DNA of 5,417 nucleotides from Deltaproteobacteria bacterium (GTDB taxonomy: Bacteria; Desulfobacterota; DSM-4660; Desulfatiglandales; B25-G16), in assembly GCA_019310745.1 (NCBI GenBank), contig JAFDDS010000198.1:1-5417 (forward strand), in the 5' to 3' direction. The notes under the pieces were generated by a model, which worked only from the letters and a program-made list of their open reading frames with translations, ran no database searches and was not told the origin of the DNA. The position numbers were made by a program, and so were the translations under genes. Position 1 is the stretch's first letter; the number at the start of each line of letters is the position of its first letter. Below, in pieces: positions 1-5,062 of this stretch.

Positions 1-70
1 TCATTGATTATATATATTATAAAAATAGGGACAAGAAGGATTCTTAAAATAGTAATTAAATTAGGAACAG

Positions 71-1300
71 TCATCTGATAACCAATGTAAATCCTTGTTC
101 ACTTAACTCATTAATCTCAAATGAGAAGTGCCTTTGTGGATAATTCAGTACTTTTTCGGCCAATCCCTTTGAATCTTCTTTTGCCTCAACGGATACCTTT
201 ACTGAGTATTTCTCCAACCTTCTTTCTAATACTGATTTTATTTCGGAAAAATTTGTTTTCAAGAATTCTTTAAAATTCAGAAAGTCTTGAAAGTCCTTGA
301 AACCATTTATTGTTATAATAATTTGTTTAAGAGCCTCTTGAGTAGGCTGAGCGGCCTCAATTATATAGGAAATCATATCATTTGCCCAACTACTAATAGC
401 TAACTCTATCACACTCTGATCATCTGTGAGGCTACCGTTCAGTGTCCTTTCCCTATAACCCTGAGCAACCACTGTTTCATCTATGACCTTTATAGCTTTG
501 AAAAAAATTGATGCCTCGGACATTCCATGTATATTTGCTTCCCCTACTATGACTATTTGGGCAGACAGAAATTGACCCCATTTGACTGCTGCTTCATTGG
601 TCAAGTTTAAATGTAGCATGCTCTCATCGTAACTTTCTTCAGGAGGGAAAAAGGATCTGTTAATAATCCTAAAGCCTTTATTTTCAAAAACCTGACTGAG
701 AAATAACTCCGTCTGGGTAAACGATGTTTGATTAGTCGGGTCACCCCACCAATAGATAGCTGGGAAGCCTTCTCTCTTCTCTGAAACGAGTAAAAGAACA
801 TCAATCTGCGTAGCATCAACGTCGCGCAATTCTATTTTTTCGAGCTTTCTCTCCAATATCGCTTTATTTACCCGAACCTTCATTAATATCCTAACGTATC
901 TATCAGTGCTAAATTCAGAAATTATTTGATAATCCTGTATCTCCTCCTTTGTTTTTGATAAAATGTCCTCATCCAATCGTTGAAAACTATTTGCCATATC
1001 CTGGGTTCCTAGTCTTTGAATGACATATTCCTCAACCGCCTTTAAAAATGCTTGGGATATAGCCTTATTTCGAGCAAGGGCGACATTTTCATTAATAATT
1101 ACTCCTGTTCCTGTTACTATTCTCTCATCAATTACAGCGTCTTGTATCTCATGAGCCAGAGCATCCTTTATAAGGATATTTATACTCGGAGACAAAAGAG
1201 ACAAAAAAAGACAGAGGTATAAAAAATGTAGCATAGTATTAAAAAAACAGGGCGGCCCATCACGCCCCTCTGTTTTTTTAGAATACGTAATTTGATTCAT
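71..1300 (-). CDS. Secreted FlgT-like envelope protein
   Basis: Probable exported, periplasmic protein of 409 residues resembling flagellar assembly protein T (FlgT); exact role unknown. A hydrophobic core at about residues 24-45 ends at a likely signal peptidase I site (ALA, 47-49, before HE). Residues 60-98 match the FlgT N-terminal pattern: a V-x-G-x-G-x-I strand, then AR-x-x-AI-x-x-A-x-x-x-A. A middle domain (about 166-310) starts with the strand IDVLLLVSEK and has FLSQVFENKGFRII, as in FlgT-M/CsgG-like folds. The last ~95 residues look like an alpha/beta module with an I-x-I-x-G start. Start choice: ATG at 1300 has AGGA six bases upstream; the overlapping GTG at 1303 would leave only three bases. 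Oddity: codons for about residues 8-20 form a terminator-like hairpin, leaving an unusually long 22-residue stretch before the hydrophobic core. The next ATG (1234) has no Shine-Dalgarno and no positive charge ahead of the core. Last gene of the putative envelope operon. The family call is by pattern only and moderately sure. Confidence 0.75.
   Translation of the reverse strand: MNQITYSKKTEGRDGPPCFFNTMLHFLYLCLFLSLLSPSINILIKDALAHEIQDAVIDERIVTGTGVIINENVALARNKAISQAFLKAVEEYVIQRLGTQDMANSFQRLDEDILSKTKEEIQDYQIISEFSTDRYVRILMKVRVNKAILERKLEKIELRDVDATQIDVLLLVSEKREGFPAIYWWGDPTNQTSFTQTELFLSQVFENKGFRIINRSFFPPEESYDESMLHLNLTNEAAVKWGQFLSAQIVIVGEANIHGMSEASIFFKAIKVIDETVVAQGYRERTLNGSLTDDQSVIELAISSWANDMISYIIEAAQPTQEALKQIIITINGFKDFQDFLNFKEFLKTNFSEIKSVLERRLEKYSVKVSVEAKEDSKGLAEKVLNYPQRHFSFEINELSEQGFTLVIR
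1241..1279 (-). terminator. Terminator-shaped hairpin inside the FlgT-like gene
   Basis: On the plus strand AAAAAAACAG (1241-1250) pairs perfectly with CTGTTTTTTT (1270-1279). GGCG (1251-1254) pairs with CGCC (1263-1266), leaving a three-base bulge (1267-1269) and an eight-base loop (1255-1262). Read as minus-strand RNA, it is a GC-containing stem followed directly by seven U, the form of an intrinsic terminator. The A-run makes it bidirectional in shape. It lies in the coding frame of the FlgT-like gene: the KK and FF pairs in the N-terminal extension are the A-run and T-run. It could end transcripts arriving from the upstream gene, act as an attenuator opened by translating ribosomes, or be non-functional. 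The structure is seen; the function is inferred. Confidence 0.55.
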
Positions 1301-1306
1301 CACCTA

Positions 1307-1310
1307 TCCT
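1307..1310 (-). promoter_or_regulatory. Ribosome binding site deciding the FlgT-like start
   Basis: AGGA on the minus strand stands six bases before the ATG at 1300-1298. The GTG at 1303-1301 is in the same frame but only three bases away, so the ATG is the better start. A second AGG at 1305-1303 is too close to serve either start. Confidence 0.5.
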
Positions 1311-1331
1311 ATAAACGTTAACAAGTTCAGA

Positions 1332-1354
1332 CCTGCCTGCCGGATAGCAGGCGG
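1332..1354. repeat. GC-rich hairpin between two envelope genes (1)
   Basis: On the plus strand, CCTGCCTGC (1332-1340) pairs with GCAGGCGG (1347-1354) in eight base pairs with one bulged T and a six-base loop. It lies in the 153-bp gap between the TPR/SLH lipoprotein gene and the FlgT-like gene, and is much richer in GC than the surrounding sequence. No T-run follows on the minus strand, so it is unlikely to be a standard terminator for the upstream gene. It may be an interspersed palindromic repeat or a transcript-stabilising stem. Confidence 0.5.
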
Positions 1355-1370
1355 AGTTTTGGTGAACCTT

Positions 1371-1391
1371 GCCCGCAAACGTATGGCGGGC
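1371..1391. repeat. GC-rich hairpin between two envelope genes (2)
   Basis: GCCCGC (1371-1376) and GCGGGC (1386-1391) form a perfect six-base-pair stem around a nine-base loop. It is 16 bases from the neighbouring hairpin at 1332-1354 and in the same gap. No T-run follows on the minus strand. The two stems are unlike each other, so they are not copies of one unit. Confidence 0.45.
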
Positions 1392-1453
1392 CAGAACCCC
1401 CTGATAAATCGGACGAAACCCACAAACGGTTACTATATCCTTAGGGAAAGCAA

Positions 1454-2632
1454 TCAAAAGATTTTTAGATCCTCCCTCACTCTTCTTATAATTAACAAGG
1501 CATCTGCACCTGAAACACTACCCATAGGATTAAAAATATTTTGTCTAAGACCCCTTTCTGCCTCAATAATACCTCTGGTAGTGCATACCATGATTGCATT
1601 AAAGTATGGGAAGTCATTCCTAACATCAGCAAACGGGGACACGCTTCCTATATACTTGGTGTCTAAAGAGGGATCATTAGAAATGGTGCTAATAACATCT
1701 GCAATCATCATAGCATAGCTTGCCCTGGTAATAAATTCGTTCGGGGCAAACGTTCCATTTGGAAAAGCACTCAACCCCTTTATTTTTAAGGTAACCACTG
1801 TCTGAACATCAGTCCTGAGTGGGTGATCAACTACATCAGCCGGAACTGGCATCTGATATGCTGAAGAGCTCTGCCCTGGTGATTTAAAGGATGTATCAAA
1901 TTTTTTTGGCCTGAACTTTTCATAGATTTTATCCAGCCTCATTTCCTGAATGAAAAGGGCGGCAACATCGACCCTTTTTACCTTTTCCAGGAGTGCAACC
2001 TTTTTCCCTATTGTTGTTCCTGGCATCGCCCTTTCTATTTTTTGAACGAGTTTCAGTTCATAATCTGCCTTTTCTACAAAAGTTGTGTTGATTTCCAGGA
2101 TTTTTTTGAATTGCTCTGCTGCTTCGCTGAATTTATAGGCCACTTTATAGGCTAAACCCATATAGAAATAGGGATCAGGCCACTCTTTGTGCATCTTTTT
2201 AAGAATCTTGTTCGCCTTTTTAAAGTTATCCTCCACATCGTCTAACCAGTCTTTACCCCTCTGCTGGGTATACAAGCGCATATACCCTATATATACCCGT
2301 ACCTCTTCATCCTTAATCTTGGCCAACTTCTTTGCCTGTGACATATTTTTGAAAGCCGGCTTGAACTCTCCTTTATATGCAAAAACCAAGCCCAATCCCC
2401 GGTAAGCTGGAGCATATTTATGATCAAGTTCTTTGGCCAGATTAAATTCCCTTTCGGCATCTGATAGCTTGCCACTTTCCAGCAATTTCATACCGGTAAA
2501 AACATGGTGTTCCGGGGTGTCGAGAGTACTTACCGGCGCCCTTGCCTTAGGAGCGCACCCACCTATTGCCAGAATCAAAGAAATAAAGGCTAAAATGATA
2601 AAAAAGGTATATCTATAGTTAAAAAATTTCAT
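1454..2632 (-). CDS. Outer-membrane lipoprotein with TPR and SLH parts
   Basis: Predicted lipoprotein of 392 residues, likely a scaffold or anchor at the outer membrane. The signal peptide (1-25) ends in the lipobox IGGC, with Cys26 as the lipidated residue. Ala27 follows, so there is no Asp inner-membrane retention signal. TPR-like helix pairs are seen at about 42-73, 76-104 and 153-184; these usually bind partner proteins. The C-terminal third has an SLH-type segment (about 271-315, with FPNGTFAPNEFITRASYAMM) and a weaker second copy (about 331-388, from SPFADV). VDVAALFIQEMRLDKIY (221-237) resembles the end of a further degenerate copy. SLH domains bind cell-wall polymers, so the protein could link outer membrane and peptidoglycan (inference). 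Start: ATG at 2632 with AGGAGG nine bases upstream. It begins 62 bp after the LPP20-like gene on the same strand, consistent with co-transcription. The lipoprotein and TPR calls are firm; the second SLH copy is uncertain. Confidence 0.85.
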   Translation of the reverse strand: MKFFNYRYTFFIILAFISLILAIGGCAPKARAPVSTLDTPEHHVFTGMKLLESGKLSDAEREFNLAKELDHKYAPAYRGLGLVFAYKGEFKPAFKNMSQAKKLAKIKDEEVRVYIGYMRLYTQQRGKDWLDDVEDNFKKANKILKKMHKEWPDPYFYMGLAYKVAYKFSEAAEQFKKILEINTTFVEKADYELKLVQKIERAMPGTTIGKKVALLEKVKRVDVAALFIQEMRLDKIYEKFRPKKFDTSFKSPGQSSSAYQMPVPADVVDHPLRTDVQTVVTLKIKGLSAFPNGTFAPNEFITRASYAMMIADVISTISNDPSLDTKYIGSVSPFADVRNDFPYFNAIMVCTTRGIIEAERGLRQNIFNPMGSVSGADALLIIRRVREDLKIF

Positions 2633-2694
2633 AAGCCTTAACCTCCTCTTATTACATTATCAATAAAACAGCAAAGTGATGACTGTCAGTGGTT

Positions 2695-3504
2695 TTAATC
2701 TAACACAACCATCACCCTACATTTTTGTAGAAAAGTCAAATTGTCAGCTGAACCTTTAATGCTGGCCGCATCTGCATTACTAATAACAATATCAGAATCT
2801 CCAGTATCTGCTGTCTTTATCCCTTTTACAGTTAAGGGATTGTTGGTAACCCTATCATTTGTCTGGGCAGATGCAAGATCTTTTGCATATCCAGCCATTC
2901 CCTGGTTTATGGCATAATCACGGCTAACATATGATGAACCATACACCTCGTTGCCATCCTCATCCACGACCTTTGGTGACATAGCAGGCTTTACCTGAAA
3001 TCCTCTGGTATCCACTACCAATCCTGTATAGGCTTCACCTTGCGTGGCCGGAATGGACTGTATTGACTTGGGTAACATCAGATTTGAAAATCCGCCCCTG
3101 AGGTTCATTGCTACAGTAGCCTCAACAGAACCATCGGACATATATGCGATATCAACTACTTGAGATCTTTCAAGATAGCCGTCAACCTGATTGCGTATGA
3201 TGTCGCTCTGCACGACAAAATCCTTAATCAGAGTCAGCGAGTCAATCCTGACACCCTTGATAATTTCCAAAAGGTTTCTTCTAGCTACAATCACAGCTGC
3301 TCTTTTTGCCATAGCCCTCGCCTGGGCCATATTTACGGGTTTTGGTGGTGGGGCACCTATACCTATTGCCGATGCAACACCTGTTGTCCAATCTATCTTC
3401 CCATTTTCAAAGCTCTCAACAGCATTTTGGGCACAAGCCTCCCGAGGGATAACAAAAAATAATGAAAGAAAAATAACTATGCTGATAATTGCCAGCTTTT
3501 TCAT
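2695..3504 (-). CDS. Secreted LPP20-family protein (FlgP-like domain)
   Basis: Exported protein of 269 residues whose N-terminal half belongs to the LPP20-type family, the family that includes the flagellar outer-membrane protein FlgP. The signal peptide (1-25) ends in ACA before QN, a signal peptidase I site. Cys24 is present, but the preceding residues (REA) are not a lipobox, so it is probably soluble in the periplasm. The family pattern is visible at about 59-145: AQARAMAKRAAVIVARRNLL, then EIIKGVRIDSLTLIKDF, a V-x-G-x-x-x-x-x-x-V strand, and a DGSVEATVAMNLRGG segment. The C-terminal half (about 158-269) is a second conserved-looking domain: YTGLVVDTRG, a DEDGNEVYGSSYVSRDYA turn, ISNADAASIKG, and a terminal CRVMVVLD strand. 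I cannot assign it a function. The length well exceeds single-domain LPP20 proteins such as FlgP (about 150 residues). The Shine-Dalgarno is nearly perfect, suggesting strong translation. Likely first gene of the three-gene envelope operon. Confidence 0.8.
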   Translation of the reverse strand: MKKLAIISIVIFLSLFFVIPREACAQNAVESFENGKIDWTTGVASAIGIGAPPPKPVNMAQARAMAKRAAVIVARRNLLEIIKGVRIDSLTLIKDFVVQSDIIRNQVDGYLERSQVVDIAYMSDGSVEATVAMNLRGGFSNLMLPKSIQSIPATQGEAYTGLVVDTRGFQVKPAMSPKVVDEDGNEVYGSSYVSRDYAINQGMAGYAKDLASAQTNDRVTNNPLTVKGIKTADTGDSDIVISNADAASIKGSADNLTFLQKCRVMVVLD

Positions 3505-3509
3505 AGAAC

Positions 3510-3519
3510 CACCTCCTTA
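3510..3519 (-). promoter_or_regulatory. Near-perfect Shine-Dalgarno of the LPP20-like gene
   Basis: TAAGGAGGTG on the minus strand matches the anti-Shine-Dalgarno over ten consecutive bases. Its AGGAGG core sits seven bases before the ATG at 3504. This fixes the start and suggests that the product is made in quantity. The other starts in the window have weaker or no such match. Confidence 0.8.
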
Positions 3520-3676
3520 TATAAAGTTATAAGTGCTTAAAGTTTGACAGAGATAAGGTTTTATAGCTACTACCATGATGTGCCTTTTATATCTTAATTG
3601 TTTAATTATGACACTAAAAATCAGTTTTCAGTGAATACAAAATTCTTGACCTTGTTTGACTCATTGTAAGTAATTG

Positions 3677-3724
3677 AAGTCCGAGGATAAAGCGTAATCT
3701 CGTCAGGACGGGACAGTTGGACTT
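3677..3724. repeat. Inverted repeat just downstream of miaA
   Basis: AAGTCCGA (3677-3684) and TTGGACTT (3717-3724) are inverted copies (eight pairs, one G-T) around 32 bases. The interior holds the small near-palindrome CGTCAGGACG (3701-3710). Five T end the right arm (3723-3727), so it is terminator-like only for plus-strand transcription, where no gene is seen. The right arm continues as a TTTTTACGAAGCCATCAA tract up to the miaA stop codon region at 3743. I have the impression of having met this tract as an interspersed repeat in sulfate-reducer genomes, but cannot verify that here. The rest of the 3505-3742 gap is AT-rich; I found no convincing -35/-10 pair for the LPP20-like gene. Confidence 0.4.
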
Positions 3725-3742
3725 TTTACGAAGCCATCAAGT

Positions 3743-4669
3743 TTACGGAACTACAAAGGTCAATACCTTATTGATTATTTCTGTCGTATCGTCCGGATTT
3801 ACCCAGATTATGTCAGGGTCAGGTCTGAGCCATGTAAGCTGTCTTTTTGCATACCTTCTTGTATCGCGCTGAATGAGCCGTATAGTCTCATTAAAGTTCC
3901 ATTTATTTTTAAGATACCCTACTATATGCCTGTAACCAATGGCCTGCATCGACTTAAGATTTGAATCATATCCCATTTTAAGAAGCACTTCAACCTCATT
4001 AATAAAACCTGAATCTATCATAGATATGGTTCGTCTGTTAATTCTACTGTAAAGAATGTGCCTGTCAACATGGAGGCAAAGATTGAGTGGAGAAAATCTA
4101 TTATTAGAAAAACTATGCTTTCTGGTAAGCTCAGAGAATTGGTATCCGGTGAGATTGATTACTTCTAACGCCCTTATAATCCTTACTTTATCCATTGGGT
4201 GTATCTTGTCTGCTGCATTCCTATCAAGACTTGATAACTTCTCATAAAGAAAGGATGGGCCTTGTTTTTCACATTCCTCCCATAAGTTCTGCCTTAATTC
4301 TAAATCTGATGGAGGACAATTAAAAAGACCACCTAAAAGTGCTCTGACATAGAGCCCTGTTCCACCAACCACAATGATAGGTATTTTCTTAGAATGAAGA
4401 TCCTTGATTATCGGGAGGGTATGAACGAGAAATAATGCGGCATTAAATTCTTGATCTGGATTAATAATGTCTATGAGGTGATGAGGAATTCCTTTTCTTT
4501 CAGATATGGGAAGTTTCGCTGTGCCTATATCCATTCTCCGGTAAACTTGCATAGAATCAGCATTTATTATTTCACCACCCACAATTGAAGCTAACTCAAC
4601 AGCTAACGCGCTTTTTCCTGAACAGGTTGGTCCGCTTATAATAATTAATTTAGGGGAATCATCTACCAT
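3743..4669 (-). CDS. miaA: tRNA dimethylallyltransferase MiaA
   Basis: Transfers an isopentenyl (dimethylallyl) group from dimethylallyl diphosphate to N6 of A37, next to the anticodon of tRNAs reading UNN codons; this is a cytoplasmic step of i6A/ms2i6A synthesis. At 308 residues it has normal family length and all hallmarks: P-loop GPTCSGKS (13-20), NADSMQVYR (36-44) with the catalytic-site Asp38, DIGTAK (47-52), HHLID (63-67), VGGTGLYVRALL (101-112), IHPMDKVRIIRALEV (156-170), MQAIGYRHI (241-249) and QRDTRRYAKRQLTWLR (267-282). Start: ATG at 4669. No good Shine-Dalgarno precedes it, but an in-frame stop lies ten codons upstream with no ATG, GTG or TTG between, so no longer start is possible. 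The upstream neighbour on the same strand is truA, another anticodon-loop modifier, 393 bp away. That gap makes a separate promoter likely, though I could not pick one out. No sign of damage. Confidence 0.98.
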   Translation of the reverse strand: MVDDSPKLIIISGPTCSGKSALAVELASIVGGEIINADSMQVYRRMDIGTAKLPISERKGIPHHLIDIINPDQEFNAALFLVHTLPIIKDLHSKKIPIIVVGGTGLYVRALLGGLFNCPPSDLELRQNLWEECEKQGPSFLYEKLSSLDRNAADKIHPMDKVRIIRALEVINLTGYQFSELTRKHSFSNNRFSPLNLCLHVDRHILYSRINRRTISMIDSGFINEVEVLLKMGYDSNLKSMQAIGYRHIVGYLKNKWNFNETIRLIQRDTRRYAKRQLTWLRPDPDIIWVNPDDTTEIINKVLTFVVP

Positions 4670-4739
4670 CGGTAAATTGATACTTGATACTTTTTGCTAC
4701 CTGTTTTTCTTATGTACACCGGTTGCTTTTCTCAGGTTT

Positions 4740-5045
4740 CCAGCCCGCCCTGCCCGCCCTGGCACGACTTGCCTGGAATATGCTACTGTCGCTGTAATAT
4801 TTCAGAAGCTGAGTCCATGGATCTCAGGCTGAAAAATCAGGTCTGGGCCAAGGGCGCGACATCGCAAAAAAATAATCCTGATTCGTAAAATTATGAAATT
4901 TATAGCTAGAAAATATACCCTTGCATGCCAGCCCGCCCTGGCGCGAAAACACAGGAACAGTATCATGCCTTGTAAAGATTACGGTATCTGTAGAAATAAA
5001 CCTACTCTTTCAAAGCCAGGTCTGGGCCAGGGGTCTTGGCCAGGG
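4740..5045. repeat. BIME-like cluster of alternating GC-rich blocks
   Basis: The 393-bp gap between truA and miaA holds no credible gene but four GC-rich blocks in AT-rich sequence. Type A: 4740-4767, with GCCCGCCCT twice in tandem (4743-4760) framed by CCAG/CTGG, and 4927-4946, with GCCAG-CCCGCC-CTGGC. Type B: 4838-4860 and 5017-5045, sharing the 13-base direct repeat CAGGTCTGGGCCA (4838-4850, 5017-5029). The order is A-B-A-B with centres about 94, 88 and 95 bases apart. Type B read on the plus strand (GCCAAGGGCG, GCCAGGGG) resembles type A read on the minus strand (GCCAGGGCGGG), so the two types look inverted. In 5017-5045, GGCCA (5025-5029) also pairs with TGGCC (5037-5041) around seven bases. 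This is the layout of REP/BIME clusters, but decayed. A structured non-coding RNA is an alternative. Confidence 0.45.
4800..4834. repeat. Imperfect stem-loop in the truA-miaA gap
   Basis: TTTCAG (4800-4805) pairs with CTGAAA (4829-4834), and CTGAG (4809-4813) pairs with CTCAG (4823-4827). That gives eleven pairs, interrupted by a 3:1 internal loop (4806-4808 against 4828). The loop contains the palindrome TCCATGGA (4814-4821). It lies between two GC-rich repeat blocks. No T-run of terminator length follows on either strand. It may be part of the repeat cluster's structure or of a leader RNA of miaA. Confidence 0.45.
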
Positions 5046-5062
5046 TTTCAAGTTTTAAACCC

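Noticed and set aside
33..45. AAGAA-GGA-TTCTT hairpin after the FlgT-like gene as a terminator
   Set aside because: Only five weak A/T-rich pairs; the nearest T-run on the minus strand is separated by several bases, so it does not meet terminator form.
1..78. Possible 3' end of a plus-strand gene at the left edge (frame 1 open to TGA at 76-78; frame 3 open to TAA at 43-45)
   Set aside because: The stretch is AT-rich and too short to tell coding from chance, and neither peptide is recognisable. I see nothing else firm in 1-70.
1359..1718. Plus-strand open frame of 119 codons
   Set aside because: Mostly antisense to the SLH part of the lipoprotein gene; no recognisable domain, and its first part covers the two hairpins.
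3160..3532. Two overlapping plus-strand open frames
   Set aside because: Antisense shadows of the LPP20-like gene, which has a signal peptide, family motifs and a strong Shine-Dalgarno.
3612..3633. CACTAAAA / TTTTCAGTG hairpin upstream of the LPP20-like gene
   Set aside because: AT-rich stem of eight pairs with a bulge; not stable or distinctive enough to call a regulatory element.
3521..3660. Promoter for the envelope operon
   Set aside because: Several TATAAA-like boxes exist on the minus strand, but none has a convincing -35 box at 16-18 bases, and no sigma-54 pattern fits.
4694..4888. Plus-strand Cys-rich open frame of 64 codons in the truA-miaA gap
   Set aside because: It starts at a TTG with no Shine-Dalgarno, runs through the GC-rich repeat blocks that create its Pro/Cys content, and opposes all real genes.
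5025..5041. GGCCA/TGGCC hairpin as the truA terminator
   Set aside because: Five-pair stem without a following T-run; better explained as part of the repeat block at 5017-5045.
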